The notes: generated from the letters alone by a model not told the origin. Counted from the stretch's first letter, positions 17,418-26,638 are shown. The stretch is DNA of 64,000 nt from Rhynchopus sp. YZ270_cl-10 (GCA_964035575.1 OZ037900.1:1240001-1304000), one strand, 5' to 3'. Made by a program: numbers and translations.

Positions 17418-18620
17418 GATTTTTTGGTGAAAATATTTTTCACAGAAAATCGAATTTTACTATTAAGATTGGCTTTGGGCATGACCCAGTAAGGTTACTA
17501 TGGGCCCCATGGGACATATACACCCGAATACCAGGCCGTATTTTCAAAAAGTTGATAATCCCAGTATATGGTATGGCCCTGTGGTACGAAATTTTTGGCC
17601 GAAAAAATCGACCAAAAAATCGTCATTTTTGGGGGTCACGGTGACAAAAAGTTGCATTTTTTCACGAAAAATGGTCGGAATGTGACTTGAATGGGCTCTA
17701 ATGGGTATATTATGCACATAACATACCTAAATTATGTCGATATTTCACCGGCGGAGCCGAAAAAATCGATTTTCAGGGTGTGCAAAACTGTAAAAATGAC
17801 GAAAATCGGAAAAATGACGATTTTTTGGTGAAAATATTTTTCACAGAAAATCGAATTTTACTATTAAGATTGGCTTTGGGCATGACCCAGTAAGGTTACT
17901 ATGGGCCCCATGGGACATATACACCCGAATACCAGGCCGTATTTTCAAAAAGTTGATAATCCCAGTATATGGTATGGCCCTGTGGTACGAAATTTTTGGC
18001 CGAAAAAATCGACCAAAAAATCGTCATTTTTGGGGGTCACGGTGACAAAAAGTTGCATTTTTTCACGAAAAATGGTCGGAATGTGACTTGAATGGGCTCT
18101 AATGGGTATATTATGCACATAACATACCTAAATTATGTCGATATTTCACCGGCGGAGCCGAAAAAATCGATTTTCAGGGTGTGCAAAACTGTAAAAATGA
18201 CGAAAATCGGAAAAATGACGATTTTTTGGTCAAAATATTTTTCACAGAAAATCGAATTTTACTATTAAGATTGGCTTTGGGCATGACCCAGTAAGGTTAC
18301 TATGGGCCCCATGGGACATATACACCCGAATACCAGGCCGTATTTTCAAAAAGTTGATAATCCCAGTATATGGTATGGCCCTGTGGTACGAAATTTTTGG
18401 CCGAAAAAATCGACCAAAAAATCGTCATTTTTGGGGGTCACGGTGACAAAAAGTTGCATTTTTTCACGAAAAATGGTCGGAATGTGACTTGAATGGGCTC
18501 TAATGGGTATATTATGCACATAACATACCTAAATTATGTCGATATTTCACCGGCGGAGCCGAAAAAATCGATTTTCAGGGTGTGCAAAACTGTAAAAATC
18601 ACCAAAATCCCAAAAATCAC
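17418..18620. repeat. Three tandem copies of a 401-bp block
   Basis: Copies start at 17418, 17819 and 18220 and are almost exact. Each has a 61-codon ORF that simply follows the repeat. A decayed fourth start (CACGATTTTTTTT) follows at ~18618. Confidence 0.95.
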
Positions 18621-21600
18621 GATTTTTTTTCAAAAATATTTTTTTCAAAAAAATCGATTTTAAAATATTGGTTTGGCTTGTGCGGGGACCTGAATTTGGG
18701 GCAACATACCCTGTGGGACATACTGGGCCCGATGCAAGGCCGATTTTTCAAAAATATGGTTGCCCCGGTAGACGGTATGGCCCTGCAGGTCAGTGCATCG
18801 GGCCAAAAATCATGAAAAAATCATGATTTTGGGGTCTGGCACCCCATGGGCACATATATCTGGGGGTGTGAAATATGCATGGAATCGACCGATTGGGGGT
18901 GTTATAGGTCCTGGGGGCCCACATGGGCCATATTTCACGCTATTGGGTCACGGGAAAGTGATTTTGACATTTTTTCATCGATTTTAGCTGTGAGAACCCT
19001 TCAAAAACACTGATTTTGGGGTGTTTCTGAGACGGTACGCTATACCCAGGGTCATATTAGGTATTAGTCCGGTCGACTTTTTGAAAAAACGACCCCGCAA
19101 TGGACTCAGGGGTGCCAGATAGTGTATATGCACCAGAATGGATTCACGGGAAAAGTCAAAATTGGGTGTCAGATACATGCTGCCATAAGTGACGAATTTC
19201 AAAAGTTGAGATTTTTCGAAAATCAGGGTTCAGTACACGCTGTACCCAATCCTGGGGGCCAAAATTTTCAACTTTTTGAAAAAACGGGCGGTATATGGCC
19301 CTAAAGTGTCAAAATGAGTTAATTGCGACCTCGGACGGCCTCCGGAGATGAGTAGAAGTTTATTTACTGAAAAAAAAAGTCAAAACACAGGCAAAATCCC
19401 ACCTTCCACAGGTACAGTCAAAACTTTTATCCAGATCTCATGTTTTTTCAAAAAATTTTAAATTGTTTTTATGACTAACACCTCCGAAATTTTTCCTGAT
19501 AAGATGGAATATGGTCCTGTCGTAGTATGCAGTGTGTTTGCAGGCAAAAATTTGCATTTTCTCGCCCCAGACATTTTTTTATACATAAAAGTGCATAAAG
19601 GGACCCCTGACCCCAAAATCCGGGTTCCAGCTTTTTGAAGGGGTCACCCTACAGGCCACCTCAAAAAGTTGGCCCGTAGGGCCAACTTTTTGAAAAAACG
19701 GGGTTGCGATGTGTCCTGGGGGCCCGAAGGGCCCCCAGGACACATCGCTGGGAAAAAAATATTAGGTTTTTTGGGGTCTATATAGGGTTGCTGTGGGGGT
19801 CACATGGCCGAAAAATGGCCATTTTTGGCCTATTTTTGGCCATTTTTTTAAGGTAAAAAATCCACTTTTTTTTTGTACATCCCCTTGCCCCCGGTAAAAT
19901 TTACCAAACATATGGCCCTGTTGGACATACTGGGCCCATGAGTCGGTCGCTGGATCACCAAACTAGTTGCCCTATTTGCTAAAATCATGTTTTCAGGGTC
20001 AAAAATAGGGTGTTTTTTAGGGTCAAAAATAGGGTGTTTTTCAGGGGTATGTTAACCACGTATGTGTCTTAGGGACCAAATTTTCCAGGAATGTGAACCA
20101 ATCGGGTCGCAATGGGTCCAGGGGGCCCGGAGGGCCCCCATGCAGGGAAAATTTGCAACAATCCTGGGCAATGCTGGGGGCCGATAGGGTGTGCCTATAC
20201 ACGTGTTTTTACGTGTTTTTGGGCACTTTTCAGGATTTTCGAAAATTTTTGCAACACCAAAATCAAAAATTTCGGTCTAGGAGGCCCATATCTGGAAAAA
20301 ATCGATATTCCAATGGCCTCATTGGGACATATTGGGCCCAGGACCCTATTTTCAGGTCCCAGGAAAAGCCAAAACAATAAAAAAAATAGCTCAGGCGACC
20401 CCCAAAAATAGGCGAAAAACAGCCATTTTTAGGGTGTTTTTTAGGGGTATTTTTACACACACAAATTGTTTACCATAGCACACCCCCAGGCTGCCTCAAA
20501 ATTTTATCTTTATTTGATTTTTCCAACCCACATAGGGGTATTGGAGGCACAACTTTCACCAAGCCTGGGGAATTCGGCACTGCACACACACAACTGAAAA
20601 AGGCAAAAATCACCTGTTTTTCAAGGTGTCGCAGAGTAAATGTTGTTCCTTAAAAACCAAATTTTTTCTAAAAAATAGGCCCTGCGGGTGAAAAAACGAC
20701 ACTATGGGGGGTATTCCAGGGTGTGGGGGCCCCAAAAATCCGGTTTAAGACCACGAGAGGGTCCGAATACACACCTGAGAAGGTCCCGGGGAGTAAAAAA
20801 ATGGCCATTTTTGGGGGGTCAAAATCTCACTTTTTGGGGGGATGTTTGTATACCCAGTACCGACCCACTAGCTGGGATGCCCAACTTTTCGCGAATATGG
20901 GGGCCCGTAGGGCCCCCGGGGCCCAGGGGGCCCAAAATATCGTGTTGCAGATGCCAGGAGAACATGTTTCAATATTTTGGATACATTTTTCCATAAGGTC
21001 ATTTTCAAAAGCACTGATTTTAGGGGTATTGAGCGAGGTACCCATACCCATGGGTTATCCTATATATTAGTTTTCACTCGGATGTGAAAAAACGATGTCG
21101 CAATGGATTCAGGGGGCCCAAATAGGGTATATGGCCCAGGAAATTTTCAAAAAGTTGACCCAACCAGGTATACAGGCATACAAGCCGGTAGGTCAACAGA
21201 TAGGGTGTTTTCCGCACCCAAAATATGGGGTCATGACCATGTGGGTCAGACCTGAATTGATAAATGTTTCGCACAGGTTTTCGCGAATACCCCCTCTATT
21301 CCGAATGCGCTACAAGAGTTTTAAATTTTTGGCTATTTAGATTCACTTTTAAAAACAAAATGGGTCTCCAGAACACACATGAGGTTCACATGTACCTCTA
21401 CAGAAACCTTGGTTTTGGTCGGATTTTGAGGCCAATTTTTGGGTTCCCACCAATTTCCTAGGGTATACTGGGATATTGCCCGTGTGTCCAAAAGTGATTT
21501 TTGGGGCCTTAGGACCCCGGAGAATCCATTTAACGGTCGTTTTTGCACCGGAAAGACCTATCTAGTACCCAAAAATCGAATTTTCATATTTTTGAAAAAG
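18620..21600. repeat. Degenerate GC-rich repeat landscape
   Basis: No gene recognised. Motifs seen in the 401-bp blocks recur in decayed form, for example GGGACATA..GGGCCC followed by AGGCCG and TTTTTCAAAAA (18715, 19930, 20320), and CGCAATGGA.TCAGGGG as in satellite S (19095, 21100). GGGCCC-type hairpins are frequent. Confidence 0.7.
19661..19748. repeat. Two adjacent perfect hairpins
   Basis: 19661-19693 is a 15-bp perfect stem (TCAAAAAGTTGGCCC) with loop GTA. 19706-19748 is a 20-bp perfect stem beginning GCGATGTGTCC and ending in GGGGGCCC before loop GAA. Shorter relatives occur at 20121-20139 and near 20903. Confidence 0.9.
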
Positions 21601-21819
21601 TGACCAAAAATCGACTTTTTTTGGTAACATTGTATGGCATAAATTATTCTACATAATGTGTGATGCTTGAATAAAAACTTACGACCCCATAATGTACTCG
21701 GAACTCACCCATGTAATTGTTGAGAAAAAAAAACTTTCCGAAAAAATGAAATTTCAACCCGAATATGCACATTTGGGTCATTTTACGGCTATGTAGGTCA
21801 TTTTGTATGTGTTTTTCGA

Positions 21820-22060
21820 TTATATAGGTGATTAGGATATGTGTGATGCTCAGATTAAATCGTAAGACCCCGCAATTGACTCAAATGTGCCCAAAAACCC
21901 TATATACCCAAGATTATTAACTTTTCCAGCATATTGGACATCCTTAGGTATGGTTATAAGCCATGATACGGCTATTGCTGGAAAAATAGCCGTAAATTGT
22001 GGTTGGTATTGATTTCAGAAATTATGTGATGCTTAGATCATGCCATAGACGCTTTTAATG
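21820..22060 (+). repeat. Satellite family S, isolated copy
   Basis: GATGCTCAGATTAAATCG, then GACCCCGCAATTGACTCA, then GTGCCCAAAAACCC: the satellite core in plus orientation. Another copy follows at about 22866-23000 between SLb and SLc. Confidence 0.75.
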
Positions 22061-22212
22061 GATTCATATGAGCTCATACTACCCATATACCCCTTCAGAA
22101 GCCCCTTTTGACTCTTATGAATATCCTTATATAGGCTTCCACTTGTGCAGAACCTTCTCAGTGTACAAGATGTTAGGTACAAAAAAACCATCATATTTTT
22201 TACACTACTGGC

Positions 22213-22221
22213 ATGCTTCCC
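22213..22221 (+). promoter_or_regulatory. Class II upstream box of SLa
   Basis: ATGCTTCCC exactly 50 bp before the SL exon. A second conserved block, GTTGTAGAG, starts about 19 bp before the exon in SLa, SLb and SLc. Confidence 0.75.
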
Positions 22222-22262
22222 AGGACACGTCTGTACTCAGAACGTTGTAGAGAAAAAAGGCA

Positions 22263-22375
22263 ACCAACGATTTCTAAAGCTACAGTTTCTGTACTTCATT
22301 GGTATGGAAGCATGAAGATTATATCTTCTCACACAACTTTGTCAAACATGGCCAGTCTCGAAAGAGACTGGCCTT
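22263..22375 (+). ncRNA. SL: Spliced-leader RNA, SLa
   Basis: Donates its 39-nt exon to mRNAs by trans-splicing. Exon 22263-22301 starts ACCAACGA, holds CTACAGTTTCTGTACTT and ends CATTG; the intron starts GTATGG. The intron has a GAAGAT/ATCTTC hairpin, an Sm-like stretch AACTTTGTC and a perfect 3' stem GGCCAGTCTC-GAAA-GAGACTGGCC, then T6. Length ~113 nt fits diplonemid SL RNAs. The 39-nt exon and lack of euglenid-type sequence support a diplonemid source. Confidence 0.95.
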
Positions 22376-22646
22376 TTTTACGTTAGCATGATCGTCTTGT
22401 GCACAAGAAGCAAACCCAAAAACACACACGATTCACACATGACATAACACACAAGTGCTTACTGCACCCCATTTTTATATCGCCTGCAAAACCATATTTG
22501 TGACACTTGTTCCCCTTCAGAAGCCACTGTTGACTCTGTCGAATATCCTTCTGTAGGATCACACTTAAGGATATTTTTATGTAGAACCTTCACAGTGACC
22601 AAGATGTCAGGTACGAAAAAGCAACCGTATTATAGACATTGGCAGA

Positions 22647-22655
22647 AGGCTTCCC
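22647..22655 (+). promoter_or_regulatory. Class II upstream box of SLb
   Basis: AGGCTTCCC at -50. Confidence 0.65.
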
Positions 22656-22696
22656 AGAACAAGTGGGTACCTAGAACATTGTAGAGAAAAAGGGCA

Positions 22697-22809
22697 ACCA
22701 ACGATTTCTAAAGCTACAGTTTCTGTACTTCATTGGTATGGAAGCATGAAGATTATATTCTTCACACAACTTTGTCAAAACATGGCCAGTTTCGAAAGAG
22801 ACTGGCCTT
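22697..22809 (+). ncRNA. SL: Spliced-leader RNA, SLb
   Basis: Exon identical to SLa. In the 3' stem GGCCAGTTTC pairs with GAGACTGGCC through one G-T wobble. Confidence 0.95.
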
Positions 22810-23065
22810 TTTTACGTTAACATCACCTTGTGCAAACCCAAAAAACACACATGATTCCCATGTTCTTCGAATATTTTGGTGATTAGGATATGTGTAATGC
22901 TCAGATTAAATTGTACGACCACGCAATTGACTCAAATGAGCCCAAATATCCCGTATTCCCAAGATTTTTGGACTTTCGAGCACATTGGGCATCCTTAGGT
23001 ATGTTTATAAGCCACTCTACGGCTATGTTAGAAAAAAAACCCACCATAATAATGATACATATGGC

Positions 23066-23074
23066 ATGATTCCC
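23066..23074 (+). promoter_or_regulatory. Class II upstream box of SLc
   Basis: ATGATTCCC at -50. Confidence 0.65.
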
Positions 23075-23115
23075 AGAACATGTTGGCACTTAGAACATTG
23101 TAGAGAAAAAGGGCA

Positions 23116-23229
23116 ACCAACGATTTCTAAAGCTACAGTTTCTGTACTTCATTGGTATGGAAGCATGAAGATTATTCTTCTCACACAACTTTGTCAAAAC
23201 ATGGCCAGTTTCGAAAGAGACTGGCCTTT
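23116..23229 (+). ncRNA. SL: Spliced-leader RNA, SLc
   Basis: Exon identical to SLa; intron hairpin region GAAGATTATTCTTC; 3' stem as SLb. Confidence 0.95.
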
Positions 23230-23313
23230 TTTACGTTAACACGATCGTCTTGTGCACAAGAAGCAAAAAAAACCCACACAACAACAGCAGAAGTTTAGAA
23301 CCACATTCAGACC

Positions 23314-23332
23314 CTGACCCAACTCCAACAAG
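23314..23332 (+). promoter_or_regulatory. Class III upstream box of U6
   Basis: CTGACCCAACTCCAACAAG, one base different from the consensus, starting 57 bp before U6. Confidence 0.75.
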
Positions 23333-23370
23333 GGGCCCCTGTCTTGTCAACCACCTTGTGCATTTTTACT

Positions 23371-23475
23371 GGACCCCAGAAATGGGACATCCGTTAAAAT
23401 TGGATCGATACAGAGAAGATTAGCATGGTCCCTGCGCAAGGATGACACGCATTAATCGAGAAAGTATCAACTTTT
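23371..23475 (+). ncRNA. U6: U6 spliceosomal snRNA
   Basis: Catalytic snRNA of the spliceosome. ACAGAGA lies at 23410-23416, followed by AAGATTAGCATGG, CCCTGCGCAAGGATGACACG (U4-pairing and internal stem-loop region) and a 3' part ending CAAC before T9. The 5' hairpin is probably CCCC/GGG around AGAAAT. It sits between SLc and SLd. Confidence 0.97.
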
Positions 23476-23645
23476 TTTTTGTCCCCCGGATCACACGTAT
23501 TTTTTACACTGGTGTCTTCTTCATGCTTCCCAGACCAACACATATGTGCAGACATACCCATCACCCACAGGTGGCAAGTGGCAGGCTGCAGTAACCCATT
23601 GAAATATTGGTTTCAAAAAACGACCATATGCTTTATGCTACTGGC

Positions 23646-23654
23646 ATGCATCCC
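23646..23654 (+). promoter_or_regulatory. Class II upstream box of SLd
   Basis: ATGCATCCC at -50 (ATGCTTCCC in unit 2). Confidence 0.7.
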
Positions 23655-23695
23655 TGAGCATATACATGTCGAAAGCTGTGTAGAGAAAAAGAGCA

Positions 23696-23809
23696 ACCAA
23701 CGATTTCTAAAGCTACAGTTTCTGTACTTCATTGGTATGGAAGCATGAAGATTACTCTTCTCACACAACTTTGTCAAAACATGGCCGGTTTCGAAAGAGA
23801 CTGGCCTTT
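23696..23809 (+). ncRNA. SL: Spliced-leader RNA, SLd
   Basis: Exon identical to SLa; 3' stem GGCCGGTTTC/GAGACTGGCC keeps pairing with wobbles. Confidence 0.94.
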
Positions 23810-23903
23810 TTTACGTTAGCATGATTGTCTTTGTGTGTCTTTGTGCAAAGCAAAAAAAAAAACACACACAAGAAGTGAGGATCTTCAAAACCACGTTTTT
23901 GAC

Positions 23904-23922
23904 CTGACCCACCTCCAACTAG
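23904..23922 (+). promoter_or_regulatory. Class III upstream box of 7SL
   Basis: CTGACCCACCTCCAACTAG, starting 57 bp before the 7SL 5' end. Confidence 0.75.
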
Positions 23923-23960
23923 ACAACCCTGTCTTGTATTCCGACAATATGGTATCTATT

Positions 23961-24275
23961 GAGCCGGGATGTGTTGGCTGCATCCTGAAACCCCTAGCTT
24001 CTGGGGGGGCAAGCTTCTCCAGAACTGGGCACTCTTTGAGGTGGACCAAAGGCACCTTCAACTTCTGTGTTGATGTGTTGTCCGTGTTAGTCTACTGTCC
24101 TGTTTGCGGCCTTGGTGTAAACCAGGGCAACAATCAGAGTGAAATGGGGTGAACCGGGCCAGGCTGGTCTCACAGAGCAGCTCATAACTCCTGCAGTGGA
24201 CAGTTCAAGGATCGCAGCACAGAGCAGAGTGAGGGTGTTTCCAACTCAATGGCTTGAACTGGAGAAGCGTTTCTT
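23961..24275 (+). ncRNA. 7SL: 7SL RNA of the signal recognition particle
   Basis: RNA core of SRP, which targets ribosomes to the ER. The 5' part GAGCCGGGATGTGTTGGCTG resembles the Alu-domain start. The S-domain block has GGGGTGAACCGGGCCAGG, AGAGCAG, ATAACTCC and GGATCGC, in the order of human 7SL helices 6 and 8. GCTTCTCCAG near 24010 pairs with CTGGAGAAGC near 24258, closing the long helix 5. Length ~315 nt and the T6 end fit. The helix 8 tip reads CTG-GTCTCA-CAG rather than a GNRA tetraloop. Confidence 0.9.
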
Positions 24276-24388
24276 TTTTACATTTTTCCATGTGAACATT
24301 GTTTCCACATCACCATACACATGTGTTGTTGATACACCCCACCACGTTGCCCAGACCATTCCTACCCACATTATTCACCACAAGTGGC

Positions 24389-24397
24389 ATGTTTACC
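24389..24397 (+). promoter_or_regulatory. Class II upstream box of SLe
   Basis: ATGTTTACC, the weakest match, still at -50. Confidence 0.5.
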
Positions 24398-24438
24398 AGC
24401 ACATGTTGGTGCTTAGAGCAATGTTAAGAAAAAGGGCA

Positions 24439-24553
24439 ACCAACGATTTCTAAAGCTACAGTTTCTGTACTTCATTGGTATGGAAGCATGAAGATTATAT
24501 TCTTCTCACACAACTTTGTCAAACATGGCCAGCCTCGAAAGAGACTGGCCTTT
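24439..24553 (+). ncRNA. SL: Spliced-leader RNA, SLe
   Basis: Exon identical to SLa. The 3' stem GGCCAGCCTC/GAGACTGGCC has one C-A mismatch, and the upstream box is degenerate, so it may be a weaker gene. Confidence 0.92.
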
Positions 24554-24624
24554 TTTACGTCACCATGAGAAAAAACATTCACACATATGATGCATGTACA
24601 AAGTGCACAGGTGTGTGTGTCACC

Positions 24625-24643
24625 CTGACCCACCTCCAACAAG
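24625..24643 (+). promoter_or_regulatory. Class III upstream box of X1
   Basis: CTGACCCACCTCCAACAAG followed by AAGAC...GTCTT, starting 57 bp before X1. Confidence 0.75.
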
Positions 24644-24681
24644 ACAACCCTGTCTTGTTTTCCCATACTCTCCCTATGTTT

Positions 24682-25003
24682 GGGTGCTAAGTTAGTGTGC
24701 TACTTCGAAACCAAACAACTCGTTCAGCAACAGCTAAAACTTGAAAAGACCTTTCTTATCAGAAAATTCTTTACAATTTTTATGATGTGTCCTGCTGTGG
24801 GCCTGATATGGCCCAAGGCGGAACCACTTTCATATGATGTAAATCCCGTACGTTCGTACAGAATATTACCCATGATGATTATTCTTACATTAGCGTGTAA
24901 CACTAATTCTGACTGCGTTCTATTTCACACTTCAAATATTAGAACTGGATGTGGGGCTGCCAGTTTACTGGTGGTCCCGATCCAGCACACAACGCAAGCA
25001 CCC
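24682..25003 (+). ncRNA. Unidentified structured RNA X, paralog X1
   Basis: Starts GGGTGCTAAGTTAGTGTGCT and ends AGCACCC; end helices GGGTGCT/AGCACCC and GTGTGCT/AGCACAC are the same as in X2, as is the CTGGAT...ATCCAG hairpin. The middle differs from X2 by many substitutions and indels. T6 follows at 25004. An internal T5 is a caution for Pol III. An ORF running through it is explained by the RNA. Confidence 0.65.
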
Positions 25004-25090
25004 TTTTTTATATTACCCCACCCAGTACCCCCCCTGTGTCTGTGTTGTTGCCTAAAAAAGCATCACCTTTTACAGGCTTCCTTGTGGGGA

Positions 25091-25193
25091 GTGTTCGGTC
25101 AAGTGATAGTGATGAAGAAGGACAGGGGCGAGTTTTCTCGTGAAATGCTTTGAAGCCTCTGACATTGAGAGGCTCGCTCCGACCTCTGTTTTT
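25091..25193 (+). ncRNA. Possible small RNA between X1 and U2
   Basis: Block kept between units 1 and 2 while both flanks carry indels. It ends in a 7-bp hairpin AGCCTCT/AGAGGCT then GACCTCTGTTTTT. It also has TGATGA and CTGA boxes, but no terminal stem that would prove a C/D snoRNA. Identity unknown. Confidence 0.3.
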
Positions 25194-25290
25194 AATAACC
25201 CTTACCGGTAACCACTGTGTATGTATGGTATGTATGGTATGTATGATATGTTGCCTTTGTGTGTTTGTTTTTGTTTTGTTAAAAAAGAGG

Positions 25291-25476
25291 GTATGCCACT
25301 CCTGGATGTTGTGCAGCTCCAGGGCAACATGTGTGAACGGACCAGGTTGCCCTGGCGACCCGTCACCCCAATGAGAAATTGCGTTAATATCATCAGTGCA
25401 CAAGGCACTGTATCAGATATTAAGCTGATAAGAACAGATAATACACTTGATCTTAGCCAAAAGGCCGAGAAGGTAT
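25291..25476 (-). ncRNA. U2: U2 spliceosomal snRNA
   Basis: Binds the intron branch point. Minus strand: 5' ATACCTTCTCGGCCTTTTGG, then CTAAGATCAAGTGTATTATC, TGTTCTTATCAG, ATATCTGATAC, an Sm site AATTTCT and two 3' hairpins, the last CCTGGA/TCCAGG ending GGCATACC. Length 186 nt (human 188). The branch-recognition GTAGTA of other U2 RNAs reads GTATTA. A T6 tract follows after CTC. Confidence 0.96.
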
Positions 25477-25517
25477 GACTTCTTTTTAGTCCATACCGAA
25501 TTCGACACCCATGTACA

Positions 25518-25526
25518 GGGAAGCAT
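25518..25526 (-). promoter_or_regulatory. Class II upstream box of U2
   Basis: ATGCTTCCC on the minus strand, 50 bp before the U2 5' end, identical to the SLa box. Confidence 0.75.
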
Positions 25527-26290
25527 GATTATGATCAATATTACTAGGAAACAACAAGGCAAGCAGATTACACACCCATGTCACAGGGAAGTAAGTGAAG
25601 GTGATGATCAATCTTATTAGTAAAAACAAGGCCGCCGAAGCAGCTACACAAATTGCCAATGTGGCAACGCCGAAGCGGCCCATGGCGGGAATTGGGTAGT
25701 TTTCAACCAGCAATCTCTCCACAGCGTCCCTATTTGGTCATTGCTTATGGAATTATCCCGAGCGCAAGAATACCTCCTTTTCTCCCAGTCGTGTCACAAA
25801 GCTATGTCCACAGGGAAGTGTGTTGGGGTGGTAACATATAGACACCACGTAAAGTTAACACACCAAAACTACCACCGCCAATGTGCCTCCCTATAGACAT
25901 CTGTGCAGCCGATAGGTGGAACAAACAAGGGCAAGACTGTACTCTACACAGGATCTGTTTTTGAGTGCATTCGTGTTGAAGATTGTTTTCTTCGGCACAA
26001 GACCAAAGCTGGATGATGACATAGGTTGGGCATGTGCAGCATGAGCACTTGCGATGATTGTCACATACTTCTTGTATTGTTTTGTCTCTCCCCTGTATGG
26101 CGCAGGGAAGAGTACCAGGCACAGCCCTTCCACTTACAGCTTGTTTTTAAGAAAAAAAACCCTAAAAAAGGCTTCACATGACTTTTTTCACCTTCAAGGA
26201 CATCTTGATCGATAGTTACCTCACTATCCTCGCTATCAACACGCTTCCACGTGTAGCAAAGTGCATACAGCAATAGAACAAAACAGAGCC
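25527..26290. other. Gene-free stretch between U2 and the next U5
   Basis: I see no RNA gene or repeat here. A 78-codon minus-strand ORF (25486-25722) and an 86-codon one (26061-26321) have hydrophobic segments but overlap the U2 promoter and the U5 gene, and the second is not kept in unit 3, so neither is called. The units join inside this stretch. Confidence 0.6.
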
Positions 26291-26399
26291 ATATCACGGT
26301 TCTTGCCCATATCGAACTCATCTTTCGCCTTTTACTAAAGATGACCGTGGGTAAGAGCCACTAAGTGAAAGCATAATTTTTGAAGGGGCCTTTGTGTCT
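26291..26399 (+). ncRNA. U5: U5 snRNA, unit 2
   Basis: Reads the same as the copy at 358, with its upstream box at 26241. Confidence 0.92.
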
Positions 26400-26481
26400 C
26401 ATCTGTTTTTAAGTCTTGACAACCACTATGCTTCCCTGCTGGTGTTGGAGTTTTGCATGTTGTTAAACTCAGCTAGAGGTT

Positions 26482-26638
26482 ACATACCTTACTGGTGTCT
26501 GACCTGATCAACAAGGGCGTCGACACACCAGTGGCCCTTGCATTGCACTGCGCAGGGGATACTGGTGGCACTAGCTTCGGCTGGCTTGCACAGTGAAATT
26601 TTTGACAGCGGCGGTGCTGTGCTTTGCACAAACCCGCC
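26482..26638 (+). ncRNA. U1: U1 snRNA, unit 2
   Basis: Reads the same as the copy at 549; upstream box at 26428. Confidence 0.88.

Larger units (their letters stand above)
1..25933. repeat. Tandem ncRNA unit 1
   Basis: This is the first of three head-to-tail copies. The sequence at the window start recurs at 25934 and 53792. The boundary is arbitrary, because the window simply begins inside U5-upstream DNA. It holds 48 tRNA, five 5S, five SL, U1, U2, U5, U6 and 7SL genes and RNAs X (two paralogs) and Y (two copies). No open reading frame longer than about 160 codons exists, and those present overlap RNA genes or repeats. Confidence 0.95.

Noticed and set aside
24682-25003. RNA X as U3 snoRNA or telomerase RNA
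   Set aside because: The ATGATGA and TCTGA strings in X1 are not kept in X2, no U3 box A is present, and no CCCTAA-type template was found.
24680-25153. 157-codon ORF through X1
   Set aside because: The frame is not kept in X2 or across units, whereas the RNA ends and their pairing are.
25486-25722. 78-codon minus-strand ORF with hydrophobic stretches upstream of U2
   Set aside because: It overlaps the U2 upstream box and lies in a spacer. The only copies compared (units 1 and 2) are nearly identical overall, so its survival says nothing about coding. No homolog recognised.
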